Shown: one piece after another, positions 1 to 11,551 of the stretch
Layout of the letters: the number at the start of each line of letters is the position of its first letter
Position numbering within the stretch: position 1 is the stretch's first letter
Assembly: GCA_025403435.1 (NCBI GenBank)
Contig: CM046353.1
Location: forward strand, 17,571,875 to 17,635,874
Origin: Artocarpus heterophyllus
Taxonomy: Eukaryota > Streptophyta > Magnoliopsida > Rosales > Moraceae
Reading direction: 5' to 3'
Length of the DNA: 64,000 nucleotides
Notes under the pieces: generated by a model
What the model was told of the DNA's origin: nothing
The model's database searches: none
The model's input: only the letters and a program-made list of their open reading frames with translations
Program-made: the position numbers and the translations under genes

Positions 1-1933
1 TTTCCCTCAGAGCAAATTCATCGTATGGCTTTCTAAACATGACTTTTTGTCTTGCTAAAAATGGCATGATTTGGTGACAAAATCCATATTTTTATGCTGA
101 TCAAATCTACTTCTTCAGGTTGCCAACTCTATGGTCAGGTTGACAATTCTCTCTCTGGGGCATTTAGGTGTGTTAGGTCATCTTCATAGGCAATGTTTTG
201 TCTATTATGGCTAAAATGAGCTAGAAGCTAACATAAGGTTAGAATGCCACCAGATGTGTTCAAGGGATCCCTAGAGGCATCTCAAAGGTGCCTCCATGGT
301 ACAATTTTGACAAAAAATTTGATAAGATTTTGTGGTTTTTTGGCCTTTTTGGGATTTTTTTTTTTCCAATTTAGGGGTTTTTAGGTTTGAACTTTCTCAT
401 GGCTGATTCGTAAGGATAAAGTATAGGTTTTTAAGTTAATTTCTCTATCATTTGTCCATTTTAGACTTGATTAATTTAAATCCCCCAAGTGGGATTACAA
501 CCTGATCAGGCTAGAATAAATAAGCCTATTTGCTTACTTAAGGCCCATCAAACTATGACCCATAAGAGTTTTTTGAGCATGACTTAGGTCCATGTATCAA
601 GCCCATTTACGTCGAAAGACGAGATCCTATACATGTGTTTTTAGAAGAACGTGGTACAAAAACAACCATCAACATATGGTTTTTAATTTTGAATTTGAAT
701 AAAATCACATCAAAATAATATACATACATTTATACAAAAATGATTTTTTATACAAACTAAATTGTTAAATACAACCCAATCAGTAGAATATTTGTTCATA
801 TATTGTCATAATATTCTCTATATAATAAAGATTTTATTGCTTATTTTAACCTTTTTTTTTCTTTGAGCAACTCTTCAACAATAAAGTGTTTTTTTTTTTA
901 ATGAATTACATTTGTATGCGACGCTATTTGGCTTGTCATGTTATCGTCTTCTTTTTCTCTTTGAATGATAAATTACTCTATTTTCTTTAGAAAAGAAATT
1001 CAATAAGAGATGAGTTGGGATAGAGCTGAAGGGGAAAAAAAAGACACCACTAGATAGAGTGGCTTAATGATGATAATTTATAGTGTTGGGTCTCGGGACA
1101 AAAATTTGATTGTTAAATGTCTTTAAAATGTGAAGATTTGTACATGCGAGCTTGGTACTCAATTTAAAGTGTCTAAAGCTATAGCTTGTATAACCTTACT
1201 GCTAACATATTCAGTGGAATTGCAATGATATGTTCCTTGTTAAGTGGTAGGGTTCGCCTGTAAAGCCTCTAATGAATATTTTTGTCGGCGTAAAAATTCT
1301 CAAAAATATATACCAACACCAATTCTTGAACTTTCTCCATAGAAAAAGGGCTAGCTTGGTGCATAAGTTCAAAATAGTGTGGTTTAGAATTTTAAGATTT
1401 GAATTGTGGGTTCTAAACTGTGTTGTTTAAATAGTGGTTCTGAATTGACGTTTGGAATGTAAAAATTAAAACGAGAATAATGGTTTAAAATGAGAATTAG
1501 TGTTTAAAAACTATAGTTTATGAAGAAAAACGAGAATGAGAATGATTTTAACTTAGAAAATGGTTCAAATCACCTGAATTTGAGAGGGGTAAAGTTTGGA
1601 TGTTGAGTGTTTTGACCAATTTAAAATTGTCTCAATTATTGCTTCACTAAACACCAATTTAAATGGGTTTTAAGGTTTAAAATATACGCACCAAATGGCA
1701 GAAAAGAAGTTCTTATACTAACAACTTTTCAAAAACGTCTTAAATAATTTATGTCATTAATTCATCAACAATGACGGCTTTTGTACAAAGAAAAGCCACA
1801 CATAAACCCAGAAGTCTTCCTAATGATTTCAACAAAACCTAACTTTTTTTTGTCTTTATTTTTAATTATTTTCATGTATCATTGTAGTAAACTGTTTTTC
1901 ATGGTGTGTGCATCTAATCCAATCTAATTTAAC
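1..1933. other. Intergenic, no gene recognised
   Basis: AT-rich sequence with poly-T runs. I found no exon-like open frame, no protein motif and no structural RNA on either strand. Confidence 0.6.
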
Positions 1934-1936
1934 TTA

Positions 1937-2096
1937 TAGGGTGTTTGAAAGGGTGGTGAGAACTGTTAGTTAGAACCACTTTTATTATAGTATATGAAAG
2001 CTTTACACTATAGCGATTTTTTATTGTTACTGTAGTATGGGAAAGCTTTACACTGTTTATAACTAAAAAAGTGATAAGAACCACTTTTGCCAAACA
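1937..2096. mobile_element. Tourist-like MITE, copy 1
   Basis: A 160 bp element begins TAGGGTGTTTGAAAGGG and ends with the approximate inverted copy ...CCAAACA. It is flanked by TTA (1934-1936) and TAA (2097-2099), close to the 3-bp TWA target duplication of PIF/Harbinger elements. The interior has two facing copies of a GAAAGCTTTACACTRTAG motif, which recurs at 9637, 41086, 41305, 49982 and 50840. It has no coding capacity. Confidence 0.6.
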
Positions 2097-2099
2097 TAA

Positions 2100-2999
2100 G
2101 ATTAGACGAGATGATAGCATCTACTGTGCACTCTTTTTGTAATAATTTTGTAGTCCTACTTGATAAAATATTTATAATACATTCTTATTTAAATATTTTT
2201 TTCTCACAATCTTCTATGGTATTATTTTATCAATACGATCGACATTCACAGATTCTTATTCTTTTCAAATTGTTAAATTTTAAATAAAATTTATCAAATA
2301 TAATCCTACTTAGACATCTTACTTTTCTTATATGTATCTTTATATGTATTTCTTAAGTAGTTTTCTAATTGTTGTCTTGACCACTTCTTTAGATAAATTC
2401 CCTATTTATCTATATCTGATCTAATCATAAATAGAAGCTCCGTTTGAATTAATTACAACTAAAACACACGTGACCAAAATGCATGATTTAGTCATAGTTC
2501 TTTTTTTTTTTCCTTTATCTTTGTAAGTCTTATATTTCTAATTTCCTCACTAAAATAATTTCTATCAAATATATTTCTTTTTTTTCACAACCCTTTTGAC
2601 TTTTTTTTAGCAAATACTTTTTTTTCTTAAAATTGTTCGTGTAGAAGTAATTTTTCCAAATGTGTCTCTATTTATTTTTACGTAACCATCTCAATTACTA
2701 CTTTCTCATACCTTCTAATTAACTTTTGGTATATAGTAGTCAATAAGAATTATATTCTCTCAAAAAGTAGTATTAGTCGAAAATATGATTCCCAAAAAAC
2801 CAATATTATTATATTTGATTGTACACATAAAATCTTTTTGAGATTTCTAGAAATAATATATTACTGTATTCAATTGTACATGGAAATCTTTGACGATTGA
2901 CAAAAATAAATTGTTATTTTTATCTTTCAAAAAAAATTTCTATTATCATTTATATATTAATACAATGTTTATATTCATATTTTTGAAAAGATAATTACA
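2100..2999. other. Intergenic, no gene recognised
   Basis: AT-rich sequence with no protein motif, RNA gene or repeat structure that I could recognise. Confidence 0.55.
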
Positions 3000-4060
3000 C
3001 ATATAATGTTATTATTATTATTATTACAAAGAATTTAAAAACATAAAAGAGCCTTTTTAACGTAATTTAAAAATTTAAGATGATGACGATGATAATATTT
3101 ATATAACAACAGCAGCAACAACAACAATATAATTTAATAATTATGTAATATTATTATATTACTAATATTTATATTAGTATCATCATCATCAAAATTATTA
3201 TTATTATTATATTATTGTTTACTAATAAAATTATTTTTATTACTTATTAATAATATATTATTATTAATTATTAAAGATATTAAAATTGTATATTAATATT
3301 GTATGTTAGTACTATTATTAAATACTTACAATATACCTAATAACAGCAGCAACAACAACAATAATATAAGTATAAATAATAAAATACCATAACTATAATT
3401 TAATATTAATATTAGTATATATTAGTATTAAATTTATACTATTCATTTTGATATTATGTTAGTATATAGTTATTATTATTGTTAACATTACTATTATCAT
3501 CACTGTCAAATTATTATTAATTTATATTGATATAATATTAATAATATTAAATTATATCAATAAAAACAACAACAACAATATAAGTATAAATAATAAAATA
3601 ATATCACTATAATTTAATATTAATATTATTATATATTAGTATTAATTTTATACTATTAATTTTGATATTATGTTATTATATAGTTATTATTATTGTTAAC
3701 ATTACCATTATCATCACTGTCAAATTATTATTAATTTATATTAATATAATATTAATAATATTAAATTATATCAATAATAGTATTTTTATTTAATAATAAT
3801 ATATTAATAATAAAATATTGTGGATGCAATACGTAATATACTAATATGAATATAAATAATAATAAAAATATAATTCTAAATAATATGTTATTATTTTCTA
3901 TTGTTATTAGCTAGTATTAATATAGTCATATTATTAACATGATAATATTGTTATAATAATAATATAAATATTTAATACTATTTTCATTTATTTATTTATT
4001 ATTTATTAATTTGTCATCATCATTATTAATATCATTGTTGTCGTCGTCGTCGTCATAGAA
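3000..4060. repeat. ATT/ACA-rich low-complexity block with a 214-bp tandem duplication
   Basis: The block is built from degenerate ATT, AAC and ATC triplets. Within it, about 3355-3785 is a tandem duplication with a period of 214 bp: TAAGTATAAATAAT occurs at 3367 and again at 3581, with matching sequence following both. It ends in a GTC/CGT triplet run near 4037. No gene is present. Confidence 0.75.
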
Positions 4061-5150
4061 GAGAAAGTAAGATTTTCATGAGATTCCTAAGAATATGAAT
4101 ATCAACTTGTTGGGTGAGATTCAAAATACTTAAAAATGGGGTAAAGTGAATCTATAAGATTGAGTATATGAGGAATCCAAAACTCATTTGTCTTGTACCA
4201 AATGGGAGAATTTTGCAGGTTCTCATTCCCGTCTTCAAGGTTGCTGCATACCAAATTCCCCTATATGATTTGCCTATTATAATCTTCTTCTTTTTTCAAA
4301 TGTTCTACTTGTCAAAATACATGTTTGAATTGAAACGTGTGTTTTTATCCATTTATTTTTTTGTTTATTTTAAAATAATAGTTTTAGACTCGTATTACTA
4401 TATTATTCTAATTTACCCCTTTCTTCTTGTAGTTTTCTTCAAGAATAGTTTTACAAATGTGGCCTTTAGAAATACTATTTTTTTCTAATTGTCATACTGA
4501 AATATTTTTAAATGTGTTCGTGTTTAGACATAATTTTCATGCAACCTTTTCATATACAATTTCTTATACGTACTCTCCTATAATTTATTCCGCTTAAATC
4601 TTTTCTTTTTCCTTTTTTAAAACATGTTCTACTTAATATCTTTCATGATGAACTAAATTAAATTATTTAGAGAATAACAAATGAAGAAAAAAATTAACTT
4701 CTTAAAAAAATTTAGATTCACAAATAAAAAATTAATAAATTGAATATGCACATACATCTAACAAATATAATATATAAAAAAATTGTTACAATGTTATTTT
4801 TTGCAAAATAAAATTGTTACAGTATTTTAAATTTAAACTATTGTTTGACTCCCCAGACGTCCCTAGTAGCTTCTTAACCCATAGAATCGATGGATTGCGA
4901 CAAAGAAGTGAAAATTGTTCTCACTCGGCTAGCTTGGATTTGTTTTCCTCTTCTTCCAAAAGAAATTAGGTTTTTTGCTTACATAAATATTGAGCTTTTA
5001 TCTTTTACAAGAAAACAAAAACAAGGGTGATCCAAATTCCAAAAAGCATACAAACCAATCAGTCCCGATTTTTATCCCAATCAGTTATCACTTACCACCA
5101 ACACTTGCCTGCTTCATTATTACACAAAAAATTCTTTTCAGCTTCGTTGG
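4061..5150. other. Intergenic, no gene recognised
   Basis: AT-rich sequence. An open frame of 106 codons at 4168-4488 has a Phe/Ile/Tyr-rich composition expected by chance in such DNA, and I do not call it a gene. Confidence 0.55.
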
Positions 5151-5234
5151 GCTATGACCCGAGCCCCTCACACGTGGGACCCACATGGGTCTCACATGGT
5201 GGGGCCCACCCATGTGAGGGGCTCGGGTCATAGC
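5151..5234. repeat. Hairpin with 22-bp perfect arms, upstream of LHCA1
   Basis: Arm 5151-5172 begins GCTATGACCCGAGCCC and is perfectly complementary to 5213-5234. With one mismatch the arms extend outward to about 27 bp. The 40-base centre is GC-rich and itself partly palindromic (CACGTGGGACCCACATGGG). It lies about 430 bp upstream of the LHCA1 start codon. It could be a small foldback MITE, and the flanking TTAGAAATGCTCTTA resembles MITE ends. I found no target duplication. Confidence 0.75.
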
Positions 5235-5462
5235 TCAACCGGGCTATTTAGAAATGCTCTTATTACATGGGGTAATAAATATAAAAGCTAATTATAAAAC
5301 ATAAAAAAAATAAAAAAGTACAAGAATTCAAAAGAATTTATTTTTCTTATTTTTCTTTTATTTAGAGCACTCAATCTGCAGTCTCCACCATACAATTAAA
5401 CAAAGATCGACCCACATATCAACAAGATATTACACGCATACACCCATATGGATTGATGCAAT

Positions 5463-5534
5463 CCACGTGGCCCAATGACAGGAAACATGCAAGCAGCGTT
5501 AGCCAATAACAATCCACGTTCAGATTCACCCAAT
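5463..5534 (+). promoter_or_regulatory. Probable LHCA1 promoter elements (G-box, CCAAT boxes)
   Basis: A perfect G-box core CACGTG (5464-5469) lies in CCACGTGG. It is followed by CCAAT motifs at 5472-5476, 5503-5507 and 5530-5534. The 120 bp before the start codon are pyrimidine-rich with no clear TATA box. G-boxes and CCAAT boxes are common in light-regulated photosynthesis promoters. The role here is inferred from position. Confidence 0.4.
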
Positions 5535-5659
5535 ATCTCCCCCTACACCCTTTCGCATATACTTGTACATCTTCTTTTCTTTTCCCCTGCCCCTTCTTCT
5601 ATTCCTTCCATATCCAAATTCTCTCACAAACCCCAAATCTTAAAAAAATAATAATAATA

Positions 5660-6932
5660 ATGGCCGCCAACACCTTAATGAGCTGCGGCATTGCCACCGC
5701 CTTTCCGTCCGTCCTCTCCTCCTCCAAGTCGAAATTCGCCACTTCCGGCCAGCTCCCTGCTGTTGGTGTCAATGCCTCATCCCGGTTTACCATGTCCGCC
5801 GATTGGATGCCCGGCCAGCCCCGGCCTCCTTACCTTGACGGCTCAGCTCCTGGGTAACAAATCAATTTGCATTAAAAAAATATATATTTATTATATGATA
5901 GTATGTAATTAGATTATGAAAAAAAGCAAGACACTTTTTAGTAGTTTTTAATTGTGTCATAAGAACTTTGTGTAGTGTTACATAATACTAAACATGTTTT
6001 GGTCTATGTTGGCCTCAGTGACTTTGGATTTGACCCGCTAAGGCTAGGTGAAGTGCCTGAGAACTTGGAGAGGTTCAAGGAATCTGAGCTGATCCACTGC
6101 AGATGGGCCATGCTTGCTGTAGTAAGTCTTCTTTCTTCAATATTTAACGTGCTTGAGATTAGATTTTCTCCAACGAACTCCTGAGAAGTTTTTAAAATAC
6201 CGAGTCATAATTGATTTTAAGAACTTCTTTTTCTTTAAAAAATTTTTGCAGCCAGGGATTTTGGTACCAGAGGCCTTGGGTTTGGGCAACTGGGTAAAGG
6301 CCCAAGAATGGGCAGCAATTCCAGGAGGCCAAGCCACATACTTGGGGAACCCAGTTCCATGGGGAACTTTGCCCACCATCTTGGTCATTGAGTTCCTCTC
6401 CATTGCCTTTGTAGAGCACCAAAGGAGCATGGAGAAGGACATAGAGAAGAAGAAGTACCCTGGTGGTGCTTTTGACCCATTGGGCTTCTCCAAAGACCCA
6501 GTCAAATTCCAGGAGTACAAAGTCAAGGAGATCAAAAATGGTCAGTAACCATTTTGCCTAAACTCTAAAAAATGTTTGTCTTTTCAAAAATATAGTTGGA
6601 ATTAACAGTTTGAACTTAAAACACCGCAACAGTTTAAATTTTATGATAGAAAACACTAACAAAACCGGTTTGATTTAGGTTTTTTCGGTTCGAACTACGT
6701 TACCAAACAAGCATGTCTTTCTTTTACTTTTTTTTTTTTGGCTAAACTAATAATGTGTTGATTTACATATGTATGTCTAGGTCGGCTGGCATTGTTGGCT
6801 TTTGTTGGGTTCTGTGTGCAGCAATCGGCTTACCCTGGCACTGGACCATTGGAGAACTTGGCTACTCACTTGGCTGACCCATGGCACAACAACATTGGAA
6901 ACATCATTATCCCCAGATCGATTATGCCTTGA
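5660..6932 (+). CDS. LHCA1: Photosystem I light-harvesting chlorophyll a/b-binding protein, LHCA1 type
   Basis: Nuclear-encoded antenna protein of PSI, acting in the thylakoid membrane, where it binds chlorophyll a/b and carotenoids and passes excitation to the PSI core. There are four exons: 5660-5853, 6019-6121, 6252-6540 and 6781-6932, all with GT..AG introns. Together they give 738 nt, or 245 codons plus stop, the usual LHCA1 size. The first ~43 residues are Ser/Ala-rich and look like a chloroplast transit peptide. The mature part starts near [11 protein letters not shown]. Exon 2 carries the first-helix pigment motif ([14 protein letters not shown]). Exons 3-4 carry the third-helix motif [12 protein letters not shown], split across the last intron after the first base of the Gly codon. 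The protein ends [10 protein letters not shown]. No frame break was seen and the start context (ataATGGCC) is normal. It is the only intact conserved host gene here. Confidence 0.96.
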
Positions 6933-8034
6933 GTTGCTTGGGAAAACAAAGAAAAAGTTCTTAATTTGTTACACCCATTGTAAAATTCCATGTACCAATG
7001 TGCAATATTGAGTCAAAAATCTCTTGTGGACTGGATATTCAGAAAGTAAGGATCTCTATATGGTGACCTTCATTTTAGTACAAGTATTCAGCAAATTTGT
7101 GAATGTATGTTAGATAGCATAATAATAGATCATTTGGTTGCGTATGCATTGGCTGAGAGAAAGTGAGAATATGCTATAATTCACTAAAAGCTATTTAAAG
7201 CATTTCTTAATATGTCAATATACTCATGAACTCACTTCCTTAATTATTTCAGCCCAGAAGGAGTATTAGGAGAAAAAGAATATGACAATCAATAATTTAT
7301 GCAATGTATATAGATTTATTATAAGGGATTATTATCAATGAATTAATATTTAGAAAGCTTAAAAGATTGAATGCAAAATTATGTAATAGTCAAGCAAGCA
7401 AACTCATATAATGTTGCTTGATACTGCTAGATTTGTTTTCTCCAACAGCAAACTTATAGAACATATACACCAATCATGCCTATATCATAATCATAGGACA
7501 ATATTATAAACTGCTATTCTTTCTAAAGCAAATCATAAATAAACGTCAAAGTATTGCAAAATGGAAAGAAAGATCCCACCAAAGGAAAATGATAAATGAA
7601 AGAAGATTTATGGAAATCAAAGAAACCCACGTTTAAAGATAGCATAAAAAGTTTTAATCGTCAAAAACATGATGCTGCAAAACTAGCGAACACTATTCCA
7701 TCGAGACACATTTATACTGCTACGTATGTCTTCAAAATTTCAACCTGGCCCCTAATTTACTCCGGGGAGCGGGGGTGTAGAGCTTCCTCTCACAGGGATA
7801 GTGCTACCTGTCAACTTTGTATAGTCAAAGTCCAATTTTTCCAATTGCAATCCAACATTTGTACAATCAAGACACTGTTTTGGATTTAAAACTGGTTTAT
7901 ATTTATTTTAATCATTAAAACAAATATTTTTGCACAAATACCATAATTATCATTTTAACAATTAAAATACAAACTAATACACAATTTTTATCTCAGCAAT
8001 TAAAATAAATATTTTATGCAATTGAAATTCAAGT
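6933..8034. other. LHCA1 3' region and intergenic DNA
   Basis: It probably includes the LHCA1 3'UTR in its first few hundred bases, but no single polyadenylation signal stands out. The remainder is AT-rich. The open frame 7596-7889 has no recognisable domain and I do not call it. Confidence 0.5.
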
Positions 8035-8040
8035 TGTTAT

Positions 8041-8530
8041 TGTTACCCTTTCAACTTGTTGCACATTCATAATCTGGCCATGAACTTTTTAACTTTGGCA
8101 AGTTTTCCCTTGAATTTACAAATATGTAGCAAATCACCGTTATCGATAAGGATTTAATTTTTTGACAAAAAATGCATGTAATTTGCATATATATAGCTGT
8201 TTATTGACATAAATGGTCATTTTTATATATTTAAACTCAAATTTATTTTGTTTAATACCTTTATTTAAATGGTCATTTTGGATTAACCTTGCTTTGAATA
8301 TAAATTTGGATTAATATTTATATGAAAGAACCCTTTTATACTCTTAATTAAAGACTCATATAAAAATTACTTATTAATTATAGTCAAAAACTTAAAGTTG
8401 TTGTCAGTGGAGGGGGTGATTTGCTACAAATTTGTAAGTTTAGAAGCAATTTACTAAAATTAAAAGTTCAGGGGACAAATTGCAAATGTGCGATAAGTTC
8501 AGGGCGCAATATTAGCAAATACCTTGTAGA
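8041..8530. mobile_element. Short element with ~90-bp degenerate terminal inverted repeats
   Basis: The arm around 8053-8139 (containing TGTAGCAAATCACC and TGAACTTTT) matches the reverse complement of about 8414-8525 (GGTGATTTGCTACA, AAAAGTTCAGGGGACAAATT). The arms are perhaps 70-75% identical by eye. The ~270 bp between them is AT-rich and non-coding. Long TIRs suggest a Mutator-like MITE. Target duplications were not resolved. Confidence 0.55.
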
Positions 8531-8622
8531 ATATATTTGATGCAAAAATAGCAGTGTTTCACATAAATGTGCCATCTAGTGCTCCCAACACTCTCAATTA
8601 GCATTACACCTGGTAAAGACTA

Positions 8623-8790
8623 TGAGACCATTTGGTATTGTTTTTAAAATATATGAAAATGTTTTTGTTTTGAAAAATGAGAATTTTTTGGAATTGTATT
8701 GAAAATATTTTTAAAATTTTTACCTCAAAAAACGTGCGAAAACATTTCTAAAAGTTCTGAGAACAAAAACAAACAACGCTTATATGTGTG
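8623..8790. mobile_element. Probable hAT-type MITE
   Basis: It begins near GACCATTTGGTATTGTTTTT and ends with AACAAAAACAAACAACGC, which read in reverse is a similar GTTGTTTGTTTTTGTT. The length of ~165 bp and AT-rich interior fit a MITE. Target duplications are not clear. Confidence 0.4.
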
Positions 8791-9636
8791 GGCATTTTTC
8801 ATATAGTAGGAAAGACTATAAATTGTTGAGAAATTCCAATAATTCAATTATTGAGAATTTATGGAACTAGCAAGAGGAATAAATGAATCTACACAATAGA
8901 AACTTCAATAATTAATATTTAATTCGATTAAAGCTTTAAATCATTGAATATTATTATTTTTTGAGCCACTAGCAAAAAAAAAAAAAACAAAACAAAGTTG
9001 TACTATAAGATTATGCACACATGTTTATGAAAAGTAAATTATATCAAAAAGCTTTGTCTATTAGATGCTCCATTACTATATGATCTGACTCCATCATGGC
9101 TATTTATAATTAGAGCTATGTAATAATTTTGTTAAACTTCTCTGTATATCTTCATCTATGAATCCGTTAATACTCCAATATATAATGAAATATTTATTTT
9201 ATGTCCAATATCGATACTTATTCGGATATGTTTGTTGGTTTTGTTTTAAAATGTAAATGTTCATTGAAAAATAACCAAAGGACAAAGAGCCCAAACTTAC
9301 AATAAGAGAAAGAAAATGAGGCATATCATCAACGCAATTACAAAAATCACATTAAAGGAGTCAAACGGATTGAAAATTGGAACTTCACTACCTAAAAATC
9401 AGATTAAAATAAAATATTAGAGAGGCCTAATGGAGCAATGAACTATAACCCACTCTGAAGAGCAATAGCCTCAACTAGCATCAGAGAAAAAAAAAGCCTA
9501 TCACCCAATAAGTAAGAGACCAACCACACGACCACGGTGATCCTGAATAACACAACTAATATTGATGTCTCATACACCTTCAATAACTGATGCATCTATA
9601 CTACCTTTGAGCCAACATATAGAAGGGGGAGACTAG
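8791..9636. other. Intergenic, no gene recognised
   Basis: AT-rich DNA without recognisable coding, RNA or repeat structure. Confidence 0.5.
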
Positions 9637-9800
9637 TGGCCCTTTGATAAGTCAGTTAAAATTAAAAGCTTTAAGTTTAAGAACCGTGGCATGTTAAAGC
9701 TTTACACTGTAATAACTTTTTGTTTTTTATTGTAGCTGTCGAGAGCTTTACATTGTAGTTAGTTAGAGCTAATTAGTTTTAACTAACATTCTAAACATGT
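9637..9800. mobile_element. Tourist-like MITE, copy 2 (degenerate)
   Basis: It has the same internal facing motifs as copy 1 (AAAGCTTTACACTGTAAT and GAGAGCTTTACATTGTAG), spaced by a T-rich linker, and a similar length (~164 bp). The terminal repeats are eroded and no clean TTA/TAA duplication is visible. Confidence 0.45.
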
Positions 9801-9837
9801 GTTAAGTTAGTTTAGGCGGTGGAGCCCAAGGCAAAAT

Positions 9838-10868
9838 ATTGTCTGCCACCAAAGATTGAAAAATCTATATTTCTGCCGATATTTCTATATTTTTAAAATA
9901 CCGATATAGATACATAAGTGTCGTATCTTTTTTACATAATATCAAAAACTTTCTATAGAAATTTCCATGGATATTGATATTTCAACAAAAATATCGATAT
10001 CTGTGAAAGCTATAGTATACAATGACAAAATATCGGGAAATTTTATGGAAATTTTCATGTAAATATCGACAAAATATCCAACTTTATATGTAATTTTTTA
10101 AATTACTTTGAAATACAAAATTCAAGTTATTTTTATTTATTTTTTAAAAACAATTTCACAAATTTATTTTCCAATACTATAAATCCAATTTTTAATTTAT
10201 TTTGTGCATTTGAGACAAGTGATTCAAAATATCAACTCCAATACTAGAGTCACTGGCAATTACAATAAGGGATATCCTTATAGTGAATATGGTAGATACT
10301 AGAGCTTCAACTATGCACTTCCATAGTTTTTAGATGAAGATCAAAGTCACGCAATTGTGATAACTCATAATTTGCTATATATAGAAAGGTAGTGGTTGTA
10401 GATCAAGAGCATATGCATGACATGTTTAGAATTATAAAAAAAACTATTCACACTTCTATTTTGGTATTAATATTGTTTGAACCAAAAAGTTATTCCAAAT
10501 ACTTTTGAATCTCCTACAAGCTCTTTTTTGTATTGATATTTTCTTATTTTGTATGAAATTATAGATATAAAGTACTTATATTAGTTGACTTTTAACTAAT
10601 TTACTCAATTTGAGATCGTATGTTTATCATTTATCATATTATAATCACTTTTTAGTATTCATATTTATCACATACTTTATAATTTGGTTGAAAAGTTCAT
10701 CTAAATTATGTATTATAAACAGTTTTAGAGTTTCTTAAAGTCCCTTTTAAAAATAAAGTGGTTTCAAATGACTTTTCGTATTTTATGTCAATTTCTATTG
10801 ATATCGATATTTCCGTAAAATTTAAGTGCTGATATTTCCGTCGATATCGATATTTTCATCCTTGTTTG
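9838..10868. mobile_element. ~1-kb non-coding element with ATCGATATTTCCG-rich inverted ends
   Basis: The left end (CAAAGATTGAAAAATC then TGCCGATATTTC) resembles the reverse complement of the right end near 10866 (CAAGGATGAAAATATC then GACGGAAATATC). Near both ends the sequence is studded with variants of ATATCGATATTTC. The centre is AT-rich without a reading frame. It is best read as a non-autonomous DNA transposon. The superfamily is not resolved. Confidence 0.5.
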
Positions 10869-11019
10869 CCATAAACATTAGCCTTTGGAACTCTATTGAG
10901 AAGAAACCGACATCATTGACAATATCTTTAGGGCCTCTCAACTGATCATTGCACATGTAATCTTTAAACTAGAGAAATTAAAGTTATAATACAAAAAAAA
11001 AAAGAACTTCAAAGGCATG

Positions 11020-11546
11020 ATTCGAGGAAGCTTTGGTAAGATATATAGAAAGACACACTTCCATAAGTTAAAGCTCATCAAGCAAGCTACCACACGAGGG
11101 AAGCGCCGAAGTCACTTCACTAGTCTTACATCCAAACAATGCATGATTAATCTCCTTCACATCATCCTTTCACCTCCCAAACATCATTCTTTTAAATGAG
11201 CCATCACCAACACGCCACCAAACACCCCCTAGAAAGAACTTACTGCCCCAACATATTTTGCGGAAAAGATACAAACACCATCTTAGGATATTTGCCTCCA
11301 AAAATTTGGAATTAGAGAAATATTTACCCTGCACAAGACATAAGTGGAAAGTATGGTTATGAATGATCCTCCAACCATCTTTAGCCACAAGGGCTTGACT
11401 GAAACAAAGAAATTCCAGGATACCCTCCTTTAAGCAGTGCAGCAAATCTCAATTAAGCCAATGAATCCCCACCAAAATCTAGCCACTATTGCTTTGATAT
11501 CATCACATAGAGTGATTGGCCGCTTAAAATTGCTCATGGAGTATGA
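11020..11546 (-). pseudogene. LINE reverse transcriptase, C-terminal part (3' side of the split copy)
   Basis: Minus-strand frames read CDDIKAIVARFWWGF, then GWRIIHN, KYFSNSKFLEA, VWWRVGDGS and NHALFGCKTSE. These are the typical order of the region after the RT core in plant L1-type LINE proteins, ending with the zinc-binding (zf-RVT-like) stretch. Frameshifts and stops separate the pieces. The 5' part of the same copy lies at 19723-20550, and the two halves are separated by the LTR retrotransposon at 11552-19717. Confidence 0.75.
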
Positions 11547-11551
11547 TGGGG
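11547..11551. repeat. Target-site duplication TGGGG, left copy
   Basis: Five bases directly outside the LTR at 11552, identical to 19718-19722 outside the other LTR. Confidence 0.9.

Noticed and set aside
4168..4488. 106-codon membrane-like protein
   Set aside because: Phe/Ile/Tyr-rich composition is what AT-rich DNA gives by chance, and there is no motif or conserved start.
6137..6535. Minus-strand frames over the third LHCA1 exon
   Set aside because: They are shadows of the real plus-strand exon, which matches LHCA1 throughout.
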